Assembly: GCA_015680685.1 (NCBI GenBank)
Contig: MNCI01027502.1
Coordinates: 298,811-362,810, forward strand
Origin: Gnetum montanum
Lineage: Eukaryota; Streptophyta; Gnetopsida; Gnetales; Gnetaceae
Direction: 5' to 3'
DNA: 64,000 nucleotides
The notes below the pieces were generated by a model. It ran no database searches. It had not been told where the DNA came from and was given only the letters and a program-made list of their open reading frames with translations. The translations under genes and the position numbers were made by a program. Below, in pieces: positions 42,500 through 55,189 of this stretch (positions within the stretch are counted from its first letter, which is position 1; each line of letters starts with the position of its first letter).

Positions 42500-45400
42500 T
42501 GGGTTGTCTCTGCCTACATCATCTTCATCACTCACCTATGTATCACCTCCTTTTGCATCGCCTTCCTCTATGTTGTCCTCTATCGACTCTTCATTCCTTT
42601 CCTCTACGGGCCCTATGCCCTCATCCAGAGCCTGCATTATAGAAATGAAGTGGTCAGCTAAAGCAATGCATGCAAGCTACAAAAAAACATAAGAATTAAT
42701 ACAGTAGAAAGCAACTAGCCTGAGAAGGACCTACTTCTTCCTTGAATGGTATCCGGTCTAAACCGAGCTCGAGGCGGTGCCAGACCTCCTCTGCTGTGAT
42801 GTCCACCCAACACCTATTACTTGGTTCAGTGTTCACAGCAACTCTCTCCCTTTTGGTGGATGTCCACCTCGGTGGTCCAGGAGAAAACGAAGTAGTTGCT
42901 ATCTCTCCTGTGGGAAGGTCCACTTTCCACTTAAGAGATTCCATAACCTTTACCTGCTCTTTGAACTTGGCATAGGCCTCAAAAGCATCAATAGCATTTA
43001 CAAATGCTTTATACATAAACGCCTCCATAGTAGCATCCCTGTATAATATATGATGGGTGTCCTGTTCTATTTTATACATATGTTTATAGTTTTTCTGGGA
43101 CTGCCCCCATTCGTAAACCTTGGCGTTGAAATCTTTCAAATCTTGGCACTTCTGAGCCAAAAAATCCATTTGCATCTGCTATTCTATTATTTCGTGGGTG
43201 GCTTCGATGTTCTAACACGTGACTATCCAAAATCTGGCATAATCTATCATAGCCATGCACCAGTCCTCATTATTAGTGTCATGGGCTATGAGGAATTCGT
43301 TCCTCGACTTGAGATCCTCCACATCAGTGCTCAAGTTGACCTTTTCTTGCTCAACTTTTTGGACCCATTTCCACAGGTTCTCGTTGACATGCTTATACTC
43401 CCACAAGGAGCGTGCCAAGTGCAAAGTGCATTTGCAAGCCTCCTCGTATGTGGTATAAGATACCTCAATCACTTTAGGTAGGAATGTAGGCACAACACCG
43501 ACTTTCAAAGGTCCATGTCAGATCCCATTTGAGCTGACAGGCTGCCATAACACAAAGAGCATATTAGTCACATCAACGTAGCAAGGTTAATACATTTGAA
43601 AACTCTAGCATAGAAACATGAGAGCAACTATCACTACTACTTACCCACTTCGGGGTCCACCTGCTAAAGGCAGTTGATCATGCATCGACGATTCCATGCA
43701 TAAATGTAAACTTATCAAGGATCTCGGCCCATGATTCCACACGAATTGTAGGAGGTCCTACAATATCAATAGTGGCACCTATCATATAACTAAACATGTC
43801 AGCAATGGCCGAAATGGGCTATGACAAAGAAGACATATTACCAAACTCACCAGCATCCAATTATGGCCTCCTTTTCTGCTGATGCAAAACTATGGCAGTA
43901 GCCTTGGCAGAAGTCCTTACCAAGTTTGTATGAGCCTCTTCTTCATGCGTTGGTATCTTTCCTTTTGAGAGAACAACATCTTTTTTATTCAAGGGAGACT
44001 CCTCTTCATCTCCAAAAATGTCCTCCTCGTTAGTAGGAGGATTTTGCCTAATGAAGAGAACCCCTACCTTAGTGGGCAAGAGTTCCTTTCCTCTTGACCA
44101 AGGCCCTTTCTTCCGAGACTGGGGCCTTCGTGTCTTTATTGGTCACCTCCATCTTAGGAGCCAACACCTCTTCATCACCTTCTTCTTCTTTCTTTGGTAG
44201 CCAAAAAATGCATGTTTGTGTTAGCTCAAAATAGGTTGGCATAAAGTAGGTGCTACGCTATGCTACGCTCTCTAGCATAGTAGGCATTAACAAAGTAGGT
44301 GAGGGAATAAACATGAATAAAAGAATGTACCAATGGGGGGTCATATCCTTTGCAGTTTAAGCTGCAGTCTCCATCCCTACTCTTCCTCCATGTGAAGGGT
44401 TTCCTTAGCTGGAGGAGGTCTCTTTCGCTACAACTTACTGGCCATAGTCTCAGCTATGAGACATTTCCCTCGTGACATACTACTGGCTACAATAGGGGGT
44501 GTCTCTCCTATGCTATCTTGGCCATGAAAGTTGTGAGCCACCCGATCCTTAGTCATCACAGAGAGCAACTCCCTAATTATTTCTGGGGGATCTTGGGCTC
44601 GGGTGGTCTAGAGAATCTGGCGAATCCACAATCTAGAAATCTAGTTGCGATTTCGCATGACTCAGGCTCCATTCTCATAAAACACCAAAAACTCCGCAAA
44701 ACGCTTCAAACAAGCTATGTAAAAGGCATAATGTATGTTGGAACAAGACTCCTACTTCTTATGGAGCCGCAAAATTTCAGCTTGTAGGCCTTTACATAGA
44801 AAATTAGCCTAGTTGTAGTGGGCCCCCTCTTCCATGACCTCACTCATTATCTAGGCTTGCTCAATCCCCAGGACCTTCCCTTGGAAAAGCAGCTGAGGGA
44901 ACACGTGAGCATGGAAGACAGGGTAAACCTTCTTGGAAGGTCCTGGCTTCAGCTTCTACTTGGGGAGCCCCTTCCACTCCTTGGCAATTCCTAACCACTC
45001 TTGGATGTCCTTCTTCTGAAGGTCAACTCCTTCCTAGAATTCGACCCTATGAGGACACCATCAGCAGGGACATCAAAGAGGTCCACAAATAGTTGGTCGT
45101 TGATTTTGATGATCACCCGTACGCCCTGTATGCACGTGCGAAAGCGGCACACCTTGTCGAAAAAGGAGTCGACCAGGGAGAGCATCTCGGTGGAAGGAAT
45201 TCTTAGATTCAGGGCCAGGAACAGGTCCATAAGCCCAGCCTTTTGGATATTTTGGACCAAGGAGCCTGAAACTGCACCATTTATCTATTGTTGGCTCGTA
45301 TCTACTTCTTCATACTTGAAGTAGATGTTTTCCTCTTATGTCTTGGTAGTTACCATCGTCACCTCCTGGGACTTCTTTGCCCCTACAACAGTTTTCATAA

Positions 45401-47054
45401 GAAATGTTTAACATAAAAATGTAGAAAACCTAAAGATTGCAAAGACACTTAAGCATGCAACACTTATTGTTTAGCTTACTAGGTTTGTACAGTAATGGGA
45501 ATGGTAGAAGACTAACTAGAACTTGTTCAATAGTGATCGATTTGAAGGGTGTGCACCCCTCATCCAGCCAACCAAACTCCTTGCACTGACCATAGGGAAT
45601 GGGGTATAGGTATGGGTAGGTGTGGTATTCACCCCCACATTGACCAATCATGCTCGCATGTAGGTTCTTAGCAGAAGAGAACTCCTGTAGGGCTATCTAT
45701 GTTGTGGTCAGTAGACCCTTTCAGTCGTGAAGCCCTTCTTTATTGATGTAGAACCTGATAACAAAAGCATACTGTTAGCATTTAGCCAATATGGCAAGTG
45801 TCACACAACATAGTAGAACAAGGCTGCAAAACTCACCCACCAGCACAATAAATAGTTCCTGGTGGGTTTTGGAAGCAAGTTGCCACATAACATGCAATAA
45901 AAAATGTGTTGTAAGGATGGTAGTAGCTGTACTCAGGAATATCCCAGATCTAGGCCAAATGCCTTAACCCTATGGGGCATTGACTTGATCCTTCTCCCTT
46001 CTTGCTAATGATTGCCCCATCTATCAAAAGCCTTAGGATGCCCTAACTTGCCCCAGGAAATATAGCTTCTGTTATGATGGTCACCTCTTCCTCCTCTAGG
46101 TATGACCAAATGATCACACTGAAGTGTTGGAGGAGGTATTGTAGGAACTCTTGTGCTTCTTTCCTGAACTAGACCCCCCACTCCCCTACACATATATGGG
46201 GAGGAGGAGCATTGGCCACAGGTTTTCTTACACAACACAGGACCCCTACAATTTCTAAGATAATCAGAATTAGCCTTAGTCCCATCTTGCACAACATAAC
46301 CAACAAGTGTTAGCATCATGACCAAGTGCAATGCGTATGCAACATAGAAATATCTAGCACCCCAGCATATAGTGTAGCATAACCTTCTTCTTTCACATAA
46401 TGTAGCAAGAACATGAAAGTGCTAGTGTACCGAAAATAGCTTAGCATAGCAATAGAGTGATTAACCCTAACAGGGCGATTAACAATACACCCTGGCAGAA
46501 CACGTGTCGCACTGTCACATCACACATGGACAAACCCTCCTGAAAGTCCTACGCTACGTCATTCAAAAGCAAAGTAACTTAAACTATCCAAACCCTGTAG
46601 TTGTGACAACTGCAACGATGGTGGTTTAGGCAACCTTACATGCAAAGATAGCATAGCGTTTATGCATCTACCATAGCTGAAACGGCAACAACGATAGTGC
46701 AAAGGCTAAAACAATGACAATGCGATGACAGAAAACAAAAAAAAAACAATAACAGAAGCACGAAGAAGCAACGGAAGTATAGTAGCCTACTGGGTCAACG
46801 ACGTGTTCTCTCGCACTACAACATGCACTTGTGTCATGCATCCTAAAGTTTCCTTTGCCTCCTTGACCTTTGAAAGCACCAAGTGAGTACATTCCTTCTT
46901 TGGAGCCATCATCCTACTTGCAAACCTTCCCTCGTCGCTATGCAAAAAAATCACCTTACTCTCTGTTAGCACAATCGCTCTGTGCTCCGAATATGGCCTC
47001 TGCGCTCTTACGATGAGAACAACATGCTTACTAGGGTTCAATCCCTATTTATGG
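42500..47054 (-). pseudogene. Antisense spliced gene of element D (HAD-like phosphatase domain), most complete copy
   Basis: Reads leftward from the TATA box at 47043-47054. Exon 1 begins MMAPKKECTHLVLSKVKEAK near 46911. Exon 2 (46285-45837) has three in-frame TAG codons and encodes the FCP1/NIF-like HAD domain: LILIILEIVGVL, AQEFLQYLLQHFSVIIWS, IWDIPEYSYYHPYNTFFIAC, CFQNPPGTIYCAGG, closed by donor GTGAGT. Exon 3 (45754-45480) starts after acceptor TTATCAG and ends at donor GTAAGC. Exon 4 (45382 to about 44510) has FFDKVCRFRTCIQGVRVIIK and LFVDLFDVPADGV, patterned like PF20167. An acidic exon (EEDIFGDEEESPLNKKD) lies near 44079-43860, and coiled-coil-like exons at 43508-43212 and 43175-42696. 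Both HAD catalytic motifs are replaced. It cannot now make a full protein. Function unknown. Confidence 0.7.
47043..47054 (-). promoter_or_regulatory. TATA box of the antisense gene in D
   Basis: Minus strand CCATAAATAGGG, matching GGCTATAAATAGGG in B (8867-8880). About 140 bases upstream of the first ATG of exon 1. No TATA of this form was found in F. Confidence 0.6.
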
Positions 47055-47233
47055 TTGTAATGGTGAAAAAGGAAAACTTGCTACTCTCTATCTCCATTTA
47101 ATGTAGAGTGTACCATGCAGTGTAGCATGCTTGCCGTGACATCGTAGCACTGTTGGCATTAAAACCTTGACACGCTTCGAGTTAACCATTTGCTTTCCTA
47201 AAAAACAAAAAAAATATATAGTTTTTTCTTTTA

Positions 47234-47525
47234 CTTTACTAGTCCAAAAAGACCTTAAACTAGAAACCCAGCGTAGTTACAATTCTCATGATCTGGAAAG
47301 ACCTTAAACTAGCAATCTTAGCGTAGTTACGATTGTGCTGGTCCAGAAAGACCTTAAACTAGCAATCTCGATCTTACACACGTTCGCGGTTCGCAATGAA
47401 ACTAAACTAGTGTCTTCACATTTTAGTGGTTTTATGTTTTTATACTAGCAAATTTCCATATTACATACAAGAATTTTTGCATTTTTACCTTTGAGCAGTC
47501 CGAAATGACACTAAACTAGCAGCTT
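47234..47525 (+). repeat. Module-boundary repeat cluster, antisense gene/pol border of D
   Basis: Three clear units of about 55 bases with GGTCCAGAAAGACCTTAAAC followed by TAGCAATCT (47234-47395), then weaker ones to 47525. It corresponds to 9059-9385 in B. Confidence 0.8.
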
Positions 47526-47780
47526 CGCATTTGCACATTGGCAGCTTTGCATCTTTAACGGTTTTGCATCTTCACGTCTTAGTGATCCACCATAACTCTT
47601 AGTTGGCAAGTTTTAATCTTTTTCTCACACTTTACCAATTACACATCATTACTATTGTGCAATTTTTTTCCATTGTACACGATTACCATGAACAGGTTCT
47701 GCCTAAATAGATGCTGAGTCGCATAGAGCACTGCCAGAGCAAGCAACAGCAAAAAAATCATGCAAACCTGCATCAATGGT
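47526..47780. other. Junction region where RT-RNase H-integrase is missing in D
   Basis: About 250 bases between the repeat cluster and the integrase tail. In B this interval holds about 3.3 kb of pol. Nothing coding is seen here. The join to the integrase tail is near 47775. Confidence 0.6.
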
Positions 47781-47784
47781 GAAT

Positions 47785-47990
47785 ATAGAAGAGAGACCTC
47801 ATCCTCAAAGCCATTTGTAAACATGTGAGAAAATTCTTAGCCAACTAGGAAGGCCCATACATGGTCACTAAAGCCTTTGGGAACGAGGCCTTCAAGCTGG
47901 CGGACATGGACGGCAACGAGTTCACCAACCCGGTGAATCACTTGTATCTCAAGCCGTACTACATCTACACCATGAACGTGGTAAGCCTGT
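47785..47990 (+). pseudogene. Integrase C-terminal remnant of element D
   Basis: It reads DLILKAICKHVRKFLAN, a stop, EGPYMVTKAFGNEAFKLADM, then NEFTNPVNHLYLKPYYIYTM. It is collinear with B 12745-12909 and better preserved, with one stop in 68 codons. No other pol sequence remains, so D depended on proteins of a relative. The good state may mean a late loss of the rest or selection on the RNA. Confidence 0.85.
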
Positions 47991-48205
47991 CCTTGGGTCA
48001 TGACGTTAAACTAGACAATAGCACGTCCTCCATGACATTAAATCGGCACAGCCTATCCACTACAATGTAAAACTAGCAAAGTTGGCAATCATCTGCTATG
48101 ATGTTAAATTGGCACATATGGTCTATTGGGACCTTAAACCAGCACAGTGGTCCACTGGGACCTTAACCTAGCACAAGGTCTACCAAGACCTTAAATTGAG
48201 TTCAT
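47990..48205 (+). repeat. Module-boundary repeat cluster after the integrase remnant of D
   Basis: Units such as GGTCTATTGGGACCTTAAAC and GGTCCACTGGGACCTTAACC, six or seven in number, matching 12961-13355 in B. Confidence 0.85.
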
Positions 48206-48234
48206 GGCACATCCCCAACATGCATCTACACCAA

Positions 48235-48338
48235 GTACACACCAAGCGAGCATACACACATCAAGCGAGTATGCACACATCAAGCGAGTATGCACACATC
48301 AAGCGAGCATGCACGATGCTGACATGGGGGGGGGGGGG
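48235..48338 (+). repeat. 19-bp tandem repeat (four units) and a run of 13 G
   Basis: ACACATCAAGCGAGTATGC is repeated four times with small changes (48235-48314). After a short gap comes G13 at 48326-48338. Neither is in B. The G run is prone to sequencing and assembly error. Confidence 0.9.
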
Positions 48339-48339
48339 C

Positions 48340-49360
48340 AGTTGCAGTTCCAGAATGTAGTTCGAGATGCAATGAGGACATGCTCTAGAAAATATGCAAC
48401 TTTGTTGTTCTTGCCATTCTGCTGATCCCCCAAAGATGCCGTATGACATCTCACTAACCCACCAGACCTACTGTCGCCATGGCCCATCGCCCTGATGGTA
48501 GTTCCTCGGTCAATGCCTATTGTTGGAGTTTCGGCAATATTGTGGCCCAGCCACAATATTGTTACCCTCCAACTCCCTACCGACACCTGGACTTGCATGA
48601 TGTTTAGCTATGTGGTAGCTGATCCCATAGCTGAACTAAGAATGCATGCCTTTGGCAGGGATTCCAGAGCATCCGCATTCACAGCAACCCCCAACTCCTT
48701 CAACGCAGCTCCTCCACGCTGACGCTGCCAAGGCTGTTGCTAGTCTTCCTACTTTGGACACTAGGCACTAGCAAAGGTTTCCAAGAGCTTCAATAGTGCC
48801 TACAGCAAGCAAGACCTTTACCTTTATTTTGCATCATGGCTGTCTCTTCTAGTTTGCTCTCTATGTTCGCAAGGTGTGTTCTGGAGAGGCGTTGATCAAA
48901 GGTATGTCTTTCCATAGTAGCAAATGCTATGGCATTGTGAAGTGAGTGCCTTGACTAGCTTGGCTACTTCAGAGTGCAAATTCTATGACGTACATAACAC
49001 AGCTTGCCACATGGGAAGAATTTGTAGGCAAGTCAAAACCCTACATGGATGTAACACAACTCATCCTAGGAAAGAAACACCTGTCCTACAAGAGGTTGAG
49101 GGTCAGTGAAAGTAAAGATGAAAACACAAAAAACTCCCTCATGAGCACTTTGACGAGGGACTCTGCTAAGCCTCATCTTTACCCTTTTCCTGAACCCTCT
49201 TCCTCCCTACTTCGTCCATCCCCCTACAAAAACTAATGTAACACTCTCAAGAATAGCTAAGTAACGTCTTGACGGTCACCGAACAAAAATGTTAGCGTTT
49301 CATCTTCCGTGGTGTTTCGTACTCTTTGTCAACGTCCATCAGGCTTGTCCCCCAGACGTC
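48340..49360 (+). other. 3' non-coding module of element D
   Basis: Homologous by eye to 13400-14786 of B (for example CCAAAGATGCCGTATGACAT here and CAGAGATGCTGTATGGCAT there). No credible gene. Confidence 0.65.
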
Positions 49361-49376
49361 GACAAAGAGGGGCCAA
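49361..49376 (+). other. Polypurine tract of D
   Basis: GACAAAGAGGGGCCAA directly before the 3' LTR start at 49377. Confidence 0.85.
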
Positions 49377-51140
49377 TGAAACACCTCAAAATTTGAAGGC
49401 ATACTTACTTCACCAGGTCTTTGTAATTCACACAGCGTCATGGTAGTTCTTTAGGAGATGGATGCCCTAATTTTCAGACTATCTAGTTCGGAAAGTTTTC
49501 TACTCCTAGTGTCAATAGGCTAAATAGATTTTCTAGCCCATGCACTTGAGTAGTTCACCTAGCCGATAGTGCACTCAGGGGCAATGCGTGGAATTGTTGG
49601 CGGTGCTCAGAATATGAAAAATAGTTCAGCAAGTTTTCTAAATTGAGGGTTTGCTACGCTATGCTGCGCTATGTAGCATATCAAACTTCAGAAAATGATT
49701 GTAGAACGAAGTGCTTCAGCAAGTTTTCTAAGTCAAGGAGTTTTACTACACTACACTGGGTTATACAACGTAGCAGACTTCAGAAGGCATTTGTAGAAGC
49801 AAACTGCTACGCTATGATACGCTACGTAGCGTAGCACAATGTAGCAAAAGCTAGGCAGTCAGACCTCTCGCCCAACTTCAAGTCCTCTAGGAATGTCCGC
49901 TTTCACCAGAAAGTGGCAAACTTGGCAAAAGGCAAACCATGTTGGCTGCTATGCTACGCTAACTTACATGGCGCAGCACAGCATAGCAATTCTGCATAAG
50001 TGAAAAGAGGCATCTCAAAGGGCGAGATTAGCAAGTTTGCAAGTTCCATAGTGGAAAAGGTAGAATTTGCAAATTGGCGACGTTTCTTGCGACTAAGGCT
50101 AGCTACTATGCTATACTACACTACGTAGCATAACATAGCGTAGCAAATATGCAATGAATAGTCAACACGCTTCACAAGCTTCCAACACATGCAGCGAGAC
50201 ATGTAACAAGATGCTATGCTATGCCAACATGCTATGCTACAAAGCACAGCACAGTGTAGCAAGCAGTTATGCTACATCAATGCACTTTACCTAATTGCAT
50301 CGTTGGCACACATCTCCAAACTCTGATAGCACAATTATGGCATGCCAGGCTTGCAATTATGGCATGGTAGGCTCATAATTACAATGATCATGCATGTCCA
50401 ACAGTCATGCAGGCACATGCAGCATAGATAGGTCAACGCAAGCCTAGGGCATGTGGTATCCAAATCGCACCTTTCACATGCCCTTGGCCGTATAAATACC
50501 CCAATGAGCAATGCTCAAAGGGTCCCAATTTGGTTTTTTGACAATTTGGTTAGCTGGCAATTTTGTTGGCTGACAAGCAAAAAAGAAAGTTAGCACTGTA
50601 ACCTTGAGCATTGTAAGCTTTCTGTTTGACATTGTAAATAGTTAGCACTCTTAGTTGGCATTTTGTTCTACTCTTTTCTACCACCTTGGTAGCATTTCGC
50701 ATTGTTAACTCCTGAATCCACATTCAAGCACATAGTTGTCTTGCTCTACACGTCTTGGTTACCTTTGGGATCTCTGTGCCTCCCAACATCGCGCAACCAA
50801 TTATATCCACCTTGATAGAGTGAAGTCATAATCTTGAAGAAGTGCATTTTTCTAACTACATTCTACTTTTCTTTCTTGTTGATCGTTGCATTTTTACATT
50901 TTTTTCTATCTCTCTTGCATTTAAAGTTTTCATTTTATGCTAGAGGTCTTGTTGTAAAATTATCTGTTTATGAAAGGTTATATTAACATCGACTAAGTCC
51001 CTAGCTGATCAGCCAGACCATTTAGGGCATCCCGTTTCCATTTTTATCCAACACGACCCTCCCAGGAATTCAAGGTTAAGACTATCAATGACCGACGACC
51101 TCTCGGTGTTTTCCAGCTGCCGACATTTTCGGTCGCTACA
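49377..51140 (+). mobile_element. 3' LTR of element D
   Basis: 1764 bases, from TGAAACACC to GCTACA, paired with 35998-37763. TATA box at 50491-50498. It carries the same series of hairpin clusters, including the perfect palindrome TACGCTACGTAGCGTA at 49818-49833. AAGGT follows. Confidence 0.92.
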
Positions 51141-51145
51141 AAGGT
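51141..51145 (+). repeat. Target-site duplication of element D, right copy
   Basis: AAGGT, identical to 35993-35997. Removing D and one copy joins the two gag halves of F in one frame (EMDGDDEKV and SSNENQEEEE). Confidence 0.9.
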
Positions 51146-53660
51146 TAGCTCAAATGAGAACCAAGAGGAGGAGGAGGATGAGTTTAAGGTGGAATTTGAA
51201 CATGAAAACATCCTAGATGGGTTGTTTCAAAAAGAAACCACCAAGGCCATAGTACCTACCTTCACTCCCTTTGTTTCCTCCATGGAATAAATGCCATCAT
51301 CCTCTACCCCCTCTTACCCGACCATGTTCAAGCCCACATCAATCATAGTTATGCAACAAACACAATTAGTGTTGTAGTCCACTACATTCCACTTTTTCAT
51401 TCCATTTGCTAGCTAGCCTTAGTCTGTATAGCCATCGTTGGTGGTAGTCATCATCACCAATCCTCTAACCACTCATGTGGACCCCACCATGGGATCCCAA
51501 GTAACCCAGGGATCATACACCCCCTTCATTCCATTTATGCTCTAGATACTAGCACAAACATCATTCTCTTTATTTGGCCCACCAACCACTATGATAACAC
51601 AACCTCTTCCTTCCATACCACAATCAATAACAAGGCCATAGGCCTCCCAACAAATACAATAACCTTTTGTGTAAACCTCATAGTTGACGAGGGCATCCCA
51701 AGACTTGGATCAGGATTTCTAGATGATCTAGGACCTAATAGAGGAGTTGAAGTTTCTTAAGACCTTTGCATCTCAAACAGTATAATTATGAACTTTTAGT
51801 AGGATGATCCCACCAATTTTGTAGTCCCACCCTTAATGGTTCCTCTTGGTGTTCCCATCTTGTAGTTCATAAAATACAATGGTGAAGGTGATCCCAATGC
51901 TCACCTTATAACCTTTTGATCCATGTTCTTGTTATTGTAATCATGGTCACATAAAATCATAAGGATATTCCCTATGTGCATTATAGGGAAAGCACTTGAC
52001 TGGTACCATGCCTTACCTAGAGGATCTATATCCTCTCTAGAAGACCTCATATCACAATTCATTAACCACTTCAAGTACATCTTGAAGCTTGACACCATGC
52101 TTGACCAACTAATGAAGATTAAGCAGGGACCATTTGAATTGGTGTGGAGGCTCATCTAATGATGGAATGATCTACTCAACAAGATACTATAACCTCTAGT
52201 TGAAACCCACCTTTTGGCTATATTTAAGGGGTGGTTAATGATTTTATCAAGTCCAAGTTGTATTACCTTGAGTTGCAGTCACTTAGTCAAACATTCTTGT
52301 AGGCTAAGAATATAGAGTATGTTATTGAGGCTAGCCATGACCCTACCTATGTGGCATACAAAAATCAGCATACATGAAGGGACAAGGAGAGGGGTAAAAA
52401 AAATAACATGATAGTGGTAATAGTGGCTAAGGAAACCAAAACAACTAACTAAGGGCCAAGAGCCAATCCAACCAAATCCCTTGCTAACAACCAAGAAAAT
52501 TAGCCATCAACCTCTAGGGCCGCTACATCAACTTCATTTAGACCTAACTTTGAGTTGAAGAATAGGAGTAAATACACTAGGTTACCTTTGAAATCATCTA
52601 AGCTCTTAGATCAACTATTAAAGAGTGGGAGGATACAATACAAGTAGATTTCTAAAAATGCTCATAAAAAGCATGAAAGACTATGTGAGATAGCTAAGGA
52701 CCCCATCCAAATGACCAAGGATGGTCCTTAGGTACCTAAGTACTTCAAGCTTGATTGCTTTTTCCACTATCATTAATTGCCTAGTCATGACACTAACTTC
52801 TTCCTCAAGCTGAAGTATGGCCTGCATAAGATGATAGATAGGGATGAGTTGATTCTTGATGCTTCCAACCCTGTCTAATCATAGAACCAATTGATGCAAG
52901 TGTGCAAAGATCCATTGAACATGAACAACAGTGCATACATTATATTTGCATTCAACATTGATGACAATTTAAGGCTTGTAAGGGAATCATTTGTGATTCA
53001 ATTACCCCTTTGTGACGAAAGGGGCTCTTCAACTTCTACCAAATTAAGACCTCTTTTTGTTGTAACTATACCATAATGGACATCCCTTAAGGTGCCTATT
53101 ATCATCAAGATGCCCCAGCCCATTACAAGCCAATTTTTCCCTACCATTGAATAGTGACCTCCTATTATAGCTAACACTATAGAATCTTCCTCACAAACCA
53201 ACAATGACAACCAAAAGGCCTAAGCCAAGTAGAGGAAGAAGCCTAAGTAAAATTCCAATAAAAAGGATGATAAGAAGGTCGAGGCATAGAAGGAAGTGGA
53301 CCCACCTAAGCCTAGTCCCATATCGTCAATACTCATGACCTCTGCAACCCAGGCTACTTCGGCAAGCAAACCACAAGACAAAACTAAGAGCCAAGGGAGA
53401 GGAAGAGAGGAAAAACAACAACAATAACATAAAAACAAGGTGCACATTTTGGGATGCATGAAGGAAGTTAAGTACAACTAGGATGACAGGCCCATGGTTA
53501 ATTACAAAAACTTCCTAAGTGCAATGGAACATGTCAAATAGTTTCTTATGTAGAAAAACATAATCCTAAGCATCTATGACTTGATCATTAATTTTTCTGC
53601 ACATTGTGAAGCATTGATCAAGATGTTGAATTCTATTCCCATTAGTAAGGATATGTCCAC
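51146..53660 (+). pseudogene. gag of element F, main part
   Basis: An acidic start, NENQEEEEDEFKVEFEHENI, continues the N-terminal part at 35642. A Pro/Thr-rich middle follows (51270-51700). The core is open at 51974-52159: KALDWYHALPRGSISSLEDL and ISQFINHFKYILKLDTMLDQ, close to D. The zinc-knuckle region near 52750-52860 reads FKLDCFFHYH and SHDTNFFLKLKYG. Further Lys-rich sequence leads to the protease. Many stops, mostly TAG. Confidence 0.8.
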
Positions 53661-53663
53661 TAA

Positions 53664-54420
53664 CTAAGAATCCATCCATGTAGTGATGATGCCCTTATCA
53701 TCTAAGGGGATGAAGTCAACATCGCTAGTGTTTTGTGACATCAAAATCAAAGCCAATTCCCATAATGGAGAAGTAACTAGGGCTCCTCTCTTTATCACAA
53801 TCTGGGTTGGAAAATACAAGGTGCATTTAGTGCACATAGATGATGGAGCTAATATAAATGTCAGCCAATGCATCATAGTTGAATGTTTAGGCTTAACTGA
53901 GTAGATAAAACATACAATGATATTAGATCTCAAGTTCTTTAATGGATCAGGGGTTGTTATTAAGGGATCCATCTCTTTGGACTTGGTAACAGGGGAGCAA
54001 TTACCCACAACTATGGATTTCTTGGTGGTCAAGGAAACACTAGGGTTCAACATCATCTTGTGTAGGCCTTGGTTGGCTCAACTACAAGTTGTATCCTCAT
54101 TGATCCATCAAAAAATTCATCTCTCTTACAAGAGAGGTAAAATCATCATTCATGGTGATAACATAGTTCCTCTAGCTATTAATAATACAGACATAGAGTA
54201 GGGATCTGAAGTGGAGTTTCAAGAAGAAACTCCTAGTCATAAAGCCAAACAACCTAAGGGAGCTAAGGAAGCCAAAAATGACAACAATGGATTACAAGAC
54301 ATGCTATGAGAAGAGATTCCCTTCAAAATCATTAGTGAAGGGTATGGGGAGTATAAACTAGTGCAAAATAGGTCATACACATCTCTTGATCTCGCAAAGA
54401 TTAGGAAGCATTTACATAAG
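53664..54420 (+). pseudogene. Protease of element F
   Basis: Open pieces at 53683-53904 and 53917-54201. FITIWVGKYKVHLVHIDDGA and NINVSQCIIVECLGL form the active-site strand, with DDG as in D. GFNIILCRPWLAQLQVVSSL is the equivalent of LGRPWLAQ. After 54201 it decays towards the boundary repeat. Confidence 0.75.
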
Positions 54421-54699
54421 TAATGTACATCCTTGATCCTTCCATCCTATGCCCCTATGAAATTGTAACCATATGTATTAGTAGCTAATTAGTCTAGATT
54501 TTCTTGTTACCTATTTATACGTTTTTACTTACTTTATTTTAATACTTTTTCCATATGTAGCTTAAGGATTTACTTTTGTTTGCATTTTTAACAAACATGA
54601 TATAAATGGAAAAACCTCATAAAAAGTTTAAAATCAGGAAACCTATAAAAATATTAAACCAAAAAATAAACAAAAATATATCTTTTCTTACAACTCAAG
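54421..54699. other. Spacer after the protease of F
   Basis: AT-rich, about 280 bases, no coding signal. Confidence 0.4.
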
Positions 54700-54845
54700 T
54701 CCACCATGGCCTAAAACTGGCAACAATGCATGGCTCACCATAGCATAAAATTGGCAAACCAATTCTACATCGAATGCATAGCCCACCATGGACTTAAATT
54801 GGCAATATCACATGTCTTGCCATGGCCTAAAACTAGTAAACAATC
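54700..54845 (+). repeat. Module-boundary repeat cluster, protease/antisense border of F
   Basis: Four units of about 40 bases with CCACCATGGCCTAAAACTGG followed by CAA. Same place and core as 42129-42317 in D, but with a longer and more diverged unit. Confidence 0.75.
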
Positions 54846-55189
54846 CCTATCCTATGGTCATTTATAACCTTGTAGCCTAGCCACACTTAGAGCCAATATA
54901 GCCAATGTAGCCATCTACAACATAGTCATTTACCACATTTATAACTTTAAAAACTTAAAACCATAAATTCATGATAAAAATACAACACTAGAATAATATA
55001 GGCAAAGGTAAAACCAAAACATAAAATTTAAAACATTTAAGCTTACATAGCCATAGCCACACTGTGTGGCACAAATAAACAAGTAGTTTGAAACTGGCTC
55101 CAAATAGAACATTGGCCAACATTGGCCATACAATGACATCAAAAATCAAAATAGAACAATAGCACATGCTATCACATCAAGTGTCTGGA

